DNA from: Phanerochaete sordida
Taxonomy: Eukaryota; Basidiomycota; Agaricomycetes; Polyporales; Phanerochaetaceae
DNA: 64,000 bases
Reading direction: 5' to 3'
Assembly: GCA_019973155.2 (NCBI GenBank)
Contig: BPQB01000065.1
Location: 62,001-126,000 of the forward strand
Shown here in pieces: positions 32,964 through 43,847 of the stretch; the first letter of the stretch is position 1; every line of letters starts with the position of its first letter. The translations under genes were made by a program, and so were the position numbers. Below the pieces are notes generated by a model. That model made no database searches and was not told the DNA's origin. It was given only the letters and a program-made list of their open reading frames with translations.

Positions 32964-35293
32964 ATGCGTCTCAAGTCTCTTTTCGTTGTGGTCGAATTCC
33001 TCTTTCTAGGCCGCGCCACTGCCATCTGGCCCGCTCCAGGGACGATATCGTCTGGCACCCGAACCATATTACTCTCGCCATCCTTCCGCATCACCTCTGA
33101 CCTGAACCCCACGCCTCAGGATCTCTCCCGAGCCATCAAGCGCACACAGACGCACCTACGCTCCGACAGCCTCGGACGGCTCGTCATCGGACGTGGCGCG
33201 GGCGACAGCGCCACCTTCGCTTCTGCACCGGTTCTGCGTGCCCTCCTTCTGTCACTGAGCTCAGGGTCCGAGGTCAGGAGCATCTCCGACGAAGCGGTCC
33301 AGCCGCTCGACGTGCGCGACGAAAGCTACTCGCTTAGCGTTCCAGACGATGGCAGCGACGCTGTGCTGAGCGCGAACACGACGCTTGGGCTCCTACGGGG
33401 CTTGATCACATTTGAGCAACTATGGTACGAGTTCGACGGGAATGTTTACACGATCAGCACACCTGTCAAGGTGGAGGACGCCCCAGCATATGTGAGCTCT
33501 GGATATTTTGTGATCTGACATTATATTTGTCGCTGATACTTGCCGGATTACACAGGCGTACCGAGGACTCGGACTAGATACATCACGGAACTTGTAAGCA
33601 TGAATATATTTGTGAAGCATCTACCGTGCTCATGGCCATCTCAAAGCTATCCGGTCTCCGACATCAAGCGGACCCTGGACGCGATGAGCTGGGTCAAGGT
33701 ACGCACCAGACGTGTGGTACATAATGTCCCCGCTGATCCGGAGCACAGCTGAACACATTATACTGGCACGTCGTTGACAGCCAGAGTTTCCCACTCGAGG
33801 TCGACGCTTTCCCGGAGCTGGCGCAGGAAGGCGCGTATTCTGCAACCCAGGTGTACTCGGAGGCAGACGTGCAGGATATCATCGCGTACGCTGCCGCAGT
33901 AAGTCTTCCATCTCGACCGTGTGGTCCGCTTCTGATCGGTGCAAACTCTGAGCAGAGAGGCATTGACGTCGTCTTGGTAGGTGAAGCCCATGGTGTACCA
34001 TTGGATTCCTGCTCAAGCCCCTGCAGGAGCTCGACACACCTGGTCACGAGACCGCCATTGGGCTTTCTCACCCAGAGCACATCGCGTGCTACCTGTCCAC
34101 GCCCTGGGCCGACTTTGCGAACGGTACCGAATTTTCCTCGCGCCCGTGCCTTCTCCATTAACACCATCCGCTCTCAGAACCGCCCGCCGGGCAGCTGCGC
34201 CTCGCCACGCCTGCGACGCTCAACTTCAGCGTCGAGCTCGTCTCCGCGGTCTCTTCCAAGTTCCGCTCCTCGCTTTTCAGCACTGGCGGGGACGAGGTAA
34301 ACACGAACTGCTACGCGCAGGACGCGCAGACGCAGGCGGACCTGCAGGCGAGTGGTATGACCCTCGACGAGGCGCTGGACCAGTTCCTGCACGCGACGCA
34401 TGCGGTCGTGAGGGCGCAGGGCAAGACGCCGATCGTCAAGGAAGGCGGGTATGCGGTCAATCGGCGTCGACGGAATGCTGACGTCGCGATAGATATGATT
34501 CTGAAGCACAATACGACGCTGCCGAACACCACGATTGCAGTGTACGTGGGGACAGGCAATGCATCACATTTATTTAAACAAGGTCATTTTTGTAGGGTCT
34601 GGATCTCATCGCAGGACGCGAAGAACGTCACGGAAAGGGGGTACCGCGTTATACACCAGCCGTCCGATTATTTTTACCTCGTAAGGGATCCCCTACCAGC
34701 GCTGGATTGTCAACATCTCACGGGCGATGCGCTAGGATTGTGGCGGTGGAGGCTGGCTGGGCGAAGACGTGACTGGGTATGTGCTTCCGATGACGACATG
34801 CAGCTGGGCAATAATTATTTTTTGCAGCAATAGCTGGTGCGATCCGTTCAAGACCTGGCAAAGGGTACGTATTATTGGTGATCATGCAGGTAATTTGGCT
34901 CTCATTCAATTCCAATCGATCAAGATCTACTCCTTCAACCCGCTCGCAAACCTAACTACGGCGCAAAGCGCATTGGTCCTCGGAGGTACGATGCTCCTGA
35001 CCTCTCCCCGGCCCACTTTCAAGGACCCGTTCTATTTTCCAGGCCAAATTCCGCTCTGGTCCGAACAGAGCGGCCCCGAGAACATGGACTCCATCGTCTG
35101 GCCACGCGCTGCGAGCGCAGCTGAGGTCTTCTGGAGCGGAGGGGTGTCCAACGGCGCTGCGCTCAATGCGAGCGATGCGCTGCCGCGACTCCACGACATA
35201 CGCTTCCGGATGGTGCAGCGTGGCGTCAAGGCGATTCCACTGCAGCCCGAGTGGTGTGCGCTACGTCCGGGGGCTTGTGATTTGACCTCATAG
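32964..35293 (+). CDS. Secreted beta-N-acetylhexosaminidase (GH20)
   Basis: Exo-hydrolase that removes terminal GlcNAc/GalNAc, in fungi from chitin oligomers during wall turnover or mycoparasitism. Twelve exons (32964-33491, 33556-33593, 33647-33698, 33749-33898, 33956-33976, 34027-34123, 34178-34444, 34493-34541, 34596-34680, 34736-34776, 34828-34864, 34925-35293), 577 aa. It has a signal peptide (LFVVVEFLFLGRATA) and an N-terminal alpha/beta domain. The TIM barrel starts RGLGLDTSRNFYPV, then WHVVDSQSFP, DTPGHE and the catalytic Asp-Glu pair in STGGDEVN. Later come YLDCGGGGWLGEDVTGNSWC, LWSEQ and WPRAASAAEVFW. Intron 34445-34492 must use a GC donor to keep frame. The residue before the E of the usual TPxVWEE motif is Lys, not Trp. 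Otherwise complete. Confidence 0.9.
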
Positions 35294-35978
35294 GGCACTG
35301 GTGGCTCTACGAGCTCTATTCTTTTCGTGTACAAGCTCCAGAATTCATGTGTGACCCGGAACGCATACGTATCAGTACTACACGCTTGCTACAGAAAATG
35401 CAGCGGCGACCGTAAGGGATGGCTGCAGCATTAGCTTCGCCATGTCGATCCAATGCTATGTACACATTGGCCACGACCGTATTGGCCTTTGGTTTGCGAG
35501 TTGGCGTGGGTGCATTGGGGACTCTGCACTTGAAGAAGTCGAGTAGCATGCCCCGCGCGGGCAGCTTCGGGAAGGTGTCGTTCTACTGCAGAACCGCGCC
35601 GCCGTCGCTGCGTGAGTGATTATCGGCAAATTTACAGTTGCAGCAGACGGTCAGATGCACCGGGTGATTTGTGAGATACGGTGCCGACATAAGATAGCGT
35701 ATCAGCGGCTCAGATCAGCTCACATGACTACGCAGCACGACGTCCATCCTCGTAGCGGGGAGCAGCGAGTGAATTATTCCTAGGTCGGAAAAAATACAGC
35801 CCAGAAACGCGGTTTCATGGCAGATAGTGCATGCATATCATTTATCATATCTTTACGGGCACAATGCTAAACTCTGCACTCTGCTTTAGCCATCTTGTCG
35901 ATCCGGTAACAATCCGAACTCTATCGGGAGCGTCAGTAACTGTTAGGAATAGTCCCGAGCCAGACGTCAATACCTTGA
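35294..35978. other. Convergent 3' spacer
   Basis: Between the GH20 stop and the stop of secreted-protein copy B. No gene seen. Confidence 0.4.
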
Positions 35979-36568
35979 TTACACAGTCACCAAGATCGAC
36001 TTCGTGTCGGGCGTGAAGCAGAACCCGTTCGCGAGGCGCGTGCCGCAGGACGCGAGCTGGTTGCAAGCGCCTCCGCAGCCCGGGCTGGAGCAGAACACGA
36101 CGTTGTTCGAGGCCGCGAGGCAGCTCGTGTCGGGCGCGTTGAGGCAGGTCGGCCCGCCGTTGTACACCGTGCACGACCCGCCGCAGAAGCTGCCACTGCG
36201 CTCCGAGCAGTAGGTGACCGACGTCTGCTGCGCCGAGCGTGGGGCGAGCGGGTTGAGCGGCTCGCCGATGAAGGTGAGCTCGGCGGACGTGGTCGCGATC
36301 CAGTGCATCATCTGCTCGTGGGACACGAGGTAGGTCGCAGGCTGCGTCGTCTCGTCAGTGTCGTGGTCCTGATTGACGAGGGGATGCGCGTCGTCTACCT
36401 CATCTCCGCCGGCGGTCGCGGCACCATCCTCGTTGTACTGTAAAACTGTGAGCTCAGGTGGACACTTCGCGTGAAGACGTAACTCACAGCGACGAGGGTA
36501 GATGAACCAGCACCGGTCAAGGCCAGGGCAACTAGGGCGAGGCTAGCGAGGTTGAATGAGAACTGCAT
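35979..36568 (-). CDS. Small secreted ten-cysteine protein, copy B
   Basis: Paralogue of copy A. Minus-strand exons 36488-36568 (81 nt), 36399-36437 (39 nt) and 35979-36341 (363 nt), 160 aa. Exons 1 and 2 have exactly the same lengths as in copy A, which supports both models. Signal peptide MQFSFNLASLALVALALTG. The exon 2 peptide is acidic (YNEDGAATAGGDE). Exon 3 holds YLVSHEQMMHWIATT, AELTFIGEPLNPLAPRSAQ and the ten-cysteine core (CGGSCTVYNGGPTC, CLAASNNVVFC, CGTRLANGFC), ending FTPDTKSILVTV. Without the second intron the frame also stays open through 36342-36398; I prefer the spliced form because copy A needs the intron. Function unknown. Confidence 0.85.
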
Positions 36569-36624
36569 GTTGGAAGTCGAGAGGTAGGTGTCTGCCTGGG
36601 TCGAAATAGAACTGGGGGCCTCGG

Positions 36625-36633
36625 CTTTTATAT
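36625..36633 (-). promoter_or_regulatory. TATA box of copy B
   Basis: Minus-strand ATATAAAAG about 60 bases upstream of the ATG at 36568. Confidence 0.55.
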
Positions 36634-37045
36634 GTCTTGAGTGCACAAAATTGTGCTCTATTTGCTGGAGAGCGCGTGGTCCAAACTTTCTGGGTACGTC
36701 CGGCACCATGTGCACTTCTGCGAACGTTCTCCATGGTCATGTATCTTGACTTGTCATCCGTTCGCACCGATGGCATACACCTACCCATATTAAGCCCCCT
36801 CCTTGACCGCTGCGCGACAAACGGTCAGCACAATCACGCTGCGCTATAAGCCATCAGCCAGGGAGACCTCGTACCTCTAGAATGCACGTCTAGGTATGGC
36901 ATCCCTCTGTTCGTAGAATAGTTATGGCGCACGTTAGTTCAGCGTAAGAGGAAATTCTCGGCTGATATTGGTGTAATGATATGATGAGCTGTGTGAAAAG
37001 ATAAATAGTGGAGGAAACGACGGTGGAATTATTGCCGCGCCTGGT

Positions 37046-37388
37046 GACTGAGAAGCGCTACGAGCGCGAAGGACGAACTCTCGTGGGCCACAGCAGGCCA
37101 CAGCGGCACTCCAGAAGGTGTGTCAGCTGCTCAACGTCTGCTTCTCATCATCGAGGTCTTGACTTGTTCAGGAAAGCGCGTGGCAGTGCCTCGAAATGAC
37201 TACTCGGCGAAGGAAGCCTGGTAGAACTTCGTTGGCCTAGCATTGTGGTGACTTGTGAACGCGACTTCCTTTCGTGGCAAAACGTCAGCGCTCCAGCGTT
37301 CGAGTCTTGTAAAGACACGGACTTGAATCTACAATGAGGAGCCGATGAGCCCACTAGGCTTCCTCGCCTCCGACATCGTGCGGACCTT
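37046..37388. repeat. Duplicated non-coding block, copy 2
   Basis: Partner of 25541-25832; same order of matching blocks, slightly longer because of insertions. Lies upstream of secreted-protein copy B. Confidence 0.65.
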
Positions 37389-37699
37389 CTTTGTAGACGC
37401 GGGACGTGGCGATGGCGGCACGAATTGTTCGCGGTCCCGGCGAGGGTAGACGCGAACTTCTCGGGAGCGTGATAGCTCGACGAGCATGCAGCGCATGGGA
37501 TAGTGGGCGCCGAGTCAAGAGCAGCTCGGGCGACGTACACAGTCACCGCCTCGCTGTAGTATACAGCCTCGAACATCGCTGTCAGACATAGCTTCGCGCA
37601 AGTCGTCAAGGTGAGAGCTCACGAAGTGCACTATCAATTAATCAGTTGGATGCTGGTCTCCTCGTGGCGTTCGGCTTGAGTCACTGGAGGGTTCACAAC

Positions 37700-37830
37700 C
37701 CTGGAATTTCGCCCGACCGGTCGGCGATTTTTGCAAATTCACCCGGAATTCGAGCTATGCCGGGTGAAAACATGGACCTGTTGAATTTGCCCGAATCGGT
37801 GAAATTCGACGCGACACGCTCACCAGGCGA
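37700..37830. repeat. Palindrome-rich, MITE-like fragment
   Basis: Contains the perfect 12-base palindrome CCGACCGGTCGG near 37710. It also has a hairpin with 9-bp arms TTCACCCGG (37738-37746) and CCGGGTGAA (37760-37768), and repeated TTCGCCCGA / GGTGAAATTCG-type words. No coding sequence. Probably a remnant of a small transposon. Confidence 0.45.
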
Positions 37831-38777
37831 AAAGTCGCGGTCGGCACTGGCGTTGCGACCCATGACGCGCCCGCGCGCTAATTGCATCTTTCACCAAGAG
37901 CGCGACGCGCGTTCCCTTCATCATCTTCTTGACCATGTACCACCATGAATCAACCCCCCCCCCCAACCGCTCTTCCTGGAATACTCCGCCTCCAACTCAA
38001 GCCTGCAGCCTGACGCGCTCTGCCACTCCAACCACGGCTATCCTCGCCCAATCTCGACTGAGTCAGGTCGTTCTGGGGTCGAAACGGCAGAGCACGGCGT
38101 CGGCGATGTTCACGAGGAAAAGTGGCGCTGCCGCCTTTGGAGACGTCGTATAGAGGCACGCGCACACTGGCCAAGGTGAGCCGTGAGCTTCACTGTTATC
38201 GCTCCGCGCACTGAACACGTCGTAGCCCGCTTTGTGAAGTGCGCCGACGACCTCATGCGCAGGGCTCGCGACAGGTACGACCACTACGCCAAGGTCTTTG
38301 ACGGCTCCCGGTAGGATATGCGGCTGCGCTGCCTGCTCGAGGATGAAAGCAACGGCGCGCCCGCGCGACACAACCGCATACGCAGCTCACCGCTTCTAGC
38401 CGTTGTGTGCGGACCTGCGCCGTTTAGCTAAGCCAGGGTGTGGCTCCGAACTGATCCCGCGCCCTTGCACGTCCTAGCCCGCCCTACCCGTTGGGCCGAC
38501 GGCCATGCGTGCAGGAGCGCGGAGGGAATACGCAGCGCAGGTGCGAGACTACGAGCTAAATCAGCCGACGGTCAGCGCCCGCTGGAACGGGCAAGCTCGG
38601 GCCAGCCGCGAAGTCGTGCGTCCTTCTCCGGGGCCGGACGCGCGCGAACGGAGAGCTCTGCCGGTAGCGCCGCGGCGCGGGTATGAGGCTCAGCACTCGA
38701 CGCGGGGTAAGAGCCAGAGCAAGTCAGCACATACGGAGTCCTGACTGACCACAGGCTCGGGCAGATGCTACACAGAT

Positions 38778-39183
38778 TTAAGGGCCGGTGCGTATCTGCT
38801 TCCTCACTCGTGCCAGTGCCACGATCTCATACACATGCACATTATCTTGCGTAGCTAGATATGAGACAGCTTGCGAGGTTATGAAAAGGCTCGCAAGGAT
38901 TGTTCTGTGTGTCCCTTAAGAACTAACCTTTGTCTTTGTCCAGAGACGCGATGATGATATTGTATGCATTCCCGTGAGTAACATTCATGTGCCGAGGAAA
39001 CATGAAGTAACAAACCATCCCAGGTTCCTCCAGGGGATACCATGCGTCCGCGAGAGCCCACGCTACGTCCCTGAACCATCCTGCGTGCACAGCAGATCTA
39101 CAGCCACACTTCAAACTTGAGGATGTCGTTATCACCTGCGTAGGCCTCTTCTCGCCATGTACTGGTACTCTGTAGCTCTTCAT
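38778..39183 (-). CDS. Hypothetical gene fragment
   Basis: Unrecognised. The minus-strand frame has protein-like content: MKSYRVPVHGEKRPTQVITT, then AWALADAWYPLEEPGMVCYF, then HGNAYNIIIASLDKDK. It ends at a GTTAGT donor and can join in frame to a second exon (38778-38869) reading VSYLATQDNVHVYEIVALAR before a TAA. The frame also stays open upstream of 39183 (LYLYPDGTIY) until it runs into the transposon-like segment at 39240-39450, so the 5' end may have been lost to that insertion. No known domain. May be a degraded gene. Confidence 0.3.
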
Positions 39184-39239
39184 GTAGATTGTACCATCCG
39201 GATACAAATAAAGATAATTATCATATCTGTCTACAACGG

Positions 39240-39450
39240 TGGCGCGAGATTCAGCGGAAAACCGGCGATATCGCCTATCTGACGAATATACCCCGCTGCT
39301 TTCACCAGGAATCGCGCCCGCCGGAACGTTTCATTTGACAGGCTATTTTCCCCCCGCGCGTATTCGCCTGGAAAACGGGTGACCGACCCCGACAAACCGC
39401 TTGTTTTCCTCAGTTCATGTTCGGGCGAAATTCGCGGGTCCTGGACCGCC
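39240..39450. repeat. Transposon-like fragment
   Basis: Shares the 15-mer TCAGCGGAAAACCGG with the interior of the 55.1-kb MITE, contains the 12-base palindrome GGCGATATCGCC (39264-39275), and shares a GAATTTCGCCCGA-type word (reverse strand) with the fragment at 37.7 kb. No coding sequence. Confidence 0.4.
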
Positions 39451-40300
39451 CAGTGAGTATATCGGCGTTTGGTATCTTGTATGTAAGACTTAGAGTCTGA
39501 CCTGGAAGGTGAGTGGACGGACAAGTCTCACAGACGCCCGGCGTGATTGTTTGCCCCGCGACCCTTTCTTTTCATCAGCCACCACGCGCCGCACTCACTG
39601 ATTCGCCTTCTTTTCCCCATTCTTCTGCGTCAAGCACCCCCTTTTGAATACACAGGTAACACACGTTCCTTGGCTGACGCCACGCCACGCAGGATGGTTA
39701 CTATTTGCTAATGCGACGCGTCAGGAAGTGGAGGGCGTCCTCACTGGCGACTTTCACTGCGTCTTCGAGACTTCGCCACGAGAGCAAAGCCAAAAGCGTC
39801 TCACGCCACGCAAAGAGAGCACCTGGGCACTTCTGGAATAAGACACGCCGGTTCAGGCGGAGCGACATGCACGACGCGCCGCGCCGCCGAGCTGCCCCTC
39901 GCGGAAGGCCCAATGACCTGGGGTATGCGCGCTCCGGCCAGCCAATGCTTATCGTGAACAGAGTTCCTCTGTACGCAGAAGGTGTGCTGAGTTCGGAAAG
40001 ATCAGATGCCCCATTTCTATTAGGTACGTGACTCACTTGAACTTAGGGGTCTCATAGAGAGATTCAAGTTGTGTTCGGAAGCTTATACTTTACGTGTACG
40101 TACTACCGAGGTCTGCGTATGATTTAGAAATACGAGTCTTGTCCAGCAAGAACCTGGTCGGTTCATCGCAGGGCCTCCCATCATAGCCCCCGGAACAGAC
40201 ATGCGAACGCGGAAAAGTGGACTCAGAAGACGAGGGCAGAGACGGGAGCAGTCGCTCGCCGTCTCTGATACCAGATCACGATGCACTCTCCTGCCCTCCA
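39451..40300. other. Spacer, no gene supported
   Basis: A pyrimidine-rich stretch at 39595-39650 looks like a promoter, and a 108-codon plus-strand frame follows at 39705. It is very Arg/Ser-rich with no recognisable domain, so I do not call it. Confidence 0.35.
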
Positions 40301-41415
40301 ATGACTCCCTCCTTGAGTCAGGCGTTGGACGCCATGGCCATCTTCGGGACCAACGGCGTCGTCGTTCACGCTCAGAAGCACCCGCGATTGATACACCTGC
40401 TCGGTGTCTTGCTCTTCCTCAACATGCTCATTATTCTCCCGTCATGGAAACCTGTGACATCCCTACATATTACCAGCTACTTGCCTAATAATCTCGAAAA
40501 GTTCGTCTTTCAGGAAGAGTTCGTCCGCCAAGAAAGCTGCGCTACGCTGACGCCCTTGCGGGGCGGCATTTGTTGATGAGCACTACGGGCTGAATCCAGA
40601 GGATGTCGAGTCGTACGCACTTTGCACCTTTTGCACTCTGACCACGCTGACACTGAGTCTTCAAAATTTCGCAGGGCAGCATCTTCTATGTGCTCTAGGA
40701 TTTTCCATCTCGGCGTTCAGCTGCCGGCCTCGCATCGATCGGCGTCTCGGTGCCCTCAGCGACGGCGGCAAGTGGGTATGCGGCATCGATGCCATCGTGG
40801 AGCAGCAGCACCTATCCGCTGTATACAGCTTCGGCGGAAACTACAATCGCTCGTCCGGGGGCGCGGTGCTCGCGCTCGCGCCGCACTGCGAGGTGTGGGG
40901 CTTCGACTTCAGCGTCGCGGTGCTTGGTCTGGAGGCGCACCCCGCGCACTTCTTCTCGTACAAGCACAACAGCGCACACCTCGCCCCGTTAGAGGTCACA
41001 CTCCTCGAGCTCATGCACCAAAACCAGTAAGTCCAGGGGTTCGTCGACATCCTCAAGGTCGACATCAATGACGCTGAGCTCGACGCGCTGGCGGTGTCCC
41101 TCAAGCCCTTTGTCGGCCTCAACGCATCGCCGCTGTCCATCGGCCAGCTCGAGTTTGAGATACATGCGTGAGGCGACAACGGCCGGTCCTCATAGACCTA
41201 TCTCTGGTGGATGCTATTCGATCGGGCGGGTCTGCGACCGTTCTTCACTAAGCCAAATATGGTGCATGTCAGCCACATGCAGGCAAGACCGGATGTCGTC
41301 AAGGTACGTCTCATCGTCCCTTTGTTTCTAAAGGAACGCTGACTATGCCCCGCAGCGCTCGCTGCTGAACGTGCGCGGACAACATTCCCTCATCACCTCT
41401 AGCAGTCTTGATTCG
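40301..41415 (+). pseudogene. Broken FkbM-like (Methyltransf_21-type) methyltransferase
   Basis: Remnant of a membrane-anchored SAM-dependent methyltransferase of a family common in Agaricomycetes. Recognisable pieces in order: N-terminal anchor LLGVLLFLNMLIILP, RYADALAGRH, FVDEHYGLNPEDVES, ALSDGGKWVCGIDAI, VYSFGGNYNRSSGG (SAM-binding region), VWGFDFSV, FVDILKVDINDAELDAL, IGQLEFEIHA, LFDRAGLRPFF and a final LLNVRGQHSLI. These lie in different frames: at least two shifts between 40520 and 40600, another near 40700, and in-frame TAA (about 41027), TGA and TAG (41170-41195) within otherwise conserved sequence. Splicing cannot explain the stops, because conserved residues lie directly on both sides. 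Confidence 0.75.
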
Positions 41416-42484
41416 CTGTCTGACCGCGCTGGGCGTACATTCGGGGACTTCTTTCTGGTACAATCATGTGTATTTACAGAGTATAATATTGGTCTAGTTG
41501 AAAGTATGCCTCCCAAAGCTCGGTCGTAGGCTAGGTCCTCACGCATGCAGTCTGAGCTACCAGCTGGTGCGAGTTACATCGTGACCGTATTAACCGTGCT
41601 ACGCAGCCAGATCGCTGTGTGGTGCCGCAAGATCCAACCGAGATGTAGCAAGCGATAAACCGGAATAGACCAGGACTACTGCGCTCCGGATATCCCTTGC
41701 TCGCGTTCAGCGATATCGTCGCACGGGCCGACGCCCTGCCTCGGCGCCACACCGGCCGTTCGCCGGAGCCAGCTTCTCCCAGTTAGTGCCTTCAACTCGT
41801 GTATCATGCTATTGGTTTCCACAGGTGGTTTATCTACAGGCGTGTTCCATAACCCTTTGCCTTCCGCTTCAGAAGGGTGTGGCGGGTACTAGGAAACCGC
41901 TCCATGAATGTCAAATGGCGCCGCATATCAGCTCAACCTTGACTCGGGTAGGTCGCCATATTTCCGTGAGTCTCCAGCGGCTGCCGAGTTTTAGCAAATT
42001 CGTGAGATGTATTCCATCGAGGAGGAAATTGCAGCCCACGATACATGGCCAAACCTTATACGCCCACAGGTTGCCCATGCGGTGCAAGGTTCGGGCTTCC
42101 GGAGATATCGCTCTTAATCTAACCTCACCCCAGATCTGGAGCGCAAGTTACTTGATGGATCTGGTGAGTCCCGAAGAATCATTCCATCTTCTGACAGTTC
42201 TCCTAGGAACTTTTGGGAAACCGCACGGGAGAGGACACACAAATGCCGTCCTAGTAAGATTGCTAACGGTATGCGACTTAAACTCGGCAAACGGCCTCTT
42301 TTTTGCACGATCCAAGTGACGTGAGCATATGCATCGATGTCACCGCAGCTATTCCTACTCGAAGATGCCGAAAAAAGTTGTGCGTCGGAAGATAGATAAA
42401 AGGCGGGACTGACAAGTCTGCCTTCATCGGATTCTGACCCATCTCAATCCGCTCACTCTCATTTCAAAGCGCACCATCTGCAGC
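41416..42484. other. Spacer and promoter of copy C
   Basis: No gene seen. The TATA-like box of copy C lies at 42395-42403. Confidence 0.4.
42395..42403 (+). promoter_or_regulatory. TATA-like box of copy C
   Basis: GATAAAAGG about 85 bases upstream of the ATG at 42485, followed by GCGGG as in copy A (AAAAGGCGGG). Confidence 0.45.
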
Positions 42485-43022
42485 ATGCAGCTCTCCATCC
42501 GCTTCACTAGCCTCGCTGTCGTCGTGCTTGCTGTGGCCAGCGTGGCCGTGTCCACGCCTCTGCAGTCGAGGGACAAGGAGGCCGGCTCGGTCGCTGCAGT
42601 CGAGGTACTTCAGCCTTCTTGCATATTCCTGAGTAACCTCATATCATTTTGCCAAGGCTGCAAGCTACACCATTTCCCACGAGGAGATGATGCATTGGCT
42701 GGCGACGACCGACGCTGAGCTCACCTTCGTAGGCACGCCGCCCAACCCGCTCGCTGCGCGCGACGCGCAGGACACACTCGTCACCTACTGCGCAAACGTC
42801 AACGGCAACGCATGCGCTGGGCCCTGCACTGTGTACAGCGGCGGGGCGACATGCCTGTACGCGGCGGGCACCAACTGCCTCTCCGCCACCCGAAACGTCG
42901 CGTTCTGCTCGAGCTCCGGGTGCTCTGGATCCTGCACCACGCTGGACAACTGCATCAAACAGCTGGACGGGGGCTTCTGCTACACTCCGTCGACGCAGTC
43001 GATTGCAGTTCTGAGCAGCTGA
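42485..43022 (+). CDS. Small secreted ten-cysteine protein, copy C
   Basis: Third and most divergent paralogue, on the opposite strand from A and B. Two exons: 42485-42604 and 42657-43022, 161 aa. Signal peptide MQLSIRFTSLAVVVLAVASVAVS. Here the region coded by exon 2 in A and B is fused to exon 1, so one intron was lost or gained. The mature part has YTISHEEMMHWLATT, AELTFVGTPPNPLAARDAQ, and the ten-cysteine core with identical spacing landmarks (CAGPCTVYSGGATC, GTNCLSATRNVAFC, LDGGFCYTP). It differs most in the last loop (TTLDNCIKQLD instead of NQLSTCGTRLD). No neighbouring duplicated block, so it probably derives from an older duplication. Function unknown. Confidence 0.85.
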
Positions 43023-43847
43023 TGGAGGTATTTTTCTCAAGTTCGTGGTGTATATCCGCGAGTCGACGCATGGAACGCTGATACGTTGTTAGGTGCGCTG
43101 CGAATACCTTGCGCGTGTTATCAGAATATAGCTGCTGAAGTTTAGCGTTTTTGCTGGAATGGGATGGATAGCTCAGTGGCTGATGCAGAGGCCATGTTGG
43201 AAGTTTACGGCCTGCACATGTTTAAGGATAACAGGGAAGTTGCGTCGACAGCGTCTGGGATGTGGAAAGAAGAATGGCTTCCTAGCCGAGTCTCACCGAT
43301 AGCTTTTTCGAGCTGCTACAGCTCAAGTGGTGAATGCAGGATTGACGTTTTGAGATATTCGAGCAACTGGCCTTGCTCGAGTTTTGGAAAGGAAGGCGGG
43401 CTCGTGGTGGCGTTGTTTGCTCGTGTTTGCAGCCATTACATAACGTGGGCCAGACGCTACGCATTGCAGTATTGTCCCACCCACCACATCCTCCGTCCCG
43501 AGGGCATCCATTGCCAAGTCTTCAAAAAGGGCACACACTCCCCTTATCCAACACGCGCGCTTGCTTACACTCTGTCCATGTTCGTCGTCCACTTTCCGCG
43601 ACACGAGTCGATGAACTCCAGCTCGAATGCGAGTTGAAGGTGAAGTCGGGACGGCTACAAACATGGGGCCCTTATTCTGCCAGGCTTGCGCTTTGGAGCG
43701 TGCAAAGGCCAGCATGTGTACGAGACCGTCAAGCCGCGCGCGGTATATATGCGCCTTCGACGCTCCAGCACACACACGCTCCCATCTTCCTCCGCCTGGG
43801 ACCACTCCATCATTCCTCTCGAATACCTTTCGCTTAACCACCAAGAT
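43023..43847. other. Spacer, no gene seen
   Basis: No coding signal. TATATAT at 43744-43750 lies about 100 bases before the next gene. Confidence 0.4.
43744..43750 (+). promoter_or_regulatory. TATA box
   Basis: TATATAT in GCGGTATATATGCG, about 98 bases upstream of the ATG at 43848. Confidence 0.5.

Larger units (their letters stand above)
36569..38777. other. Spacer with repeats, no gene seen
   Basis: Upstream of copy B. Contains duplicated block 2 (37046-37388), a palindrome-rich segment (37700-37830) and an 11-base C run near 37964. Open frames between 37.9 and 38.7 kb have no recognisable content. Confidence 0.4.

Noticed and set aside
37955..37975. Run of 11 C near 37964
   Set aside because: Simple homopolymer; no sign of a telomeric or regulatory array.
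43160..43200. tRNA-like TAGCTCAGTGG word
   Set aside because: Resembles a D-arm, but no T-arm (GGTTCGA), anticodon arm or acceptor pairing follows.
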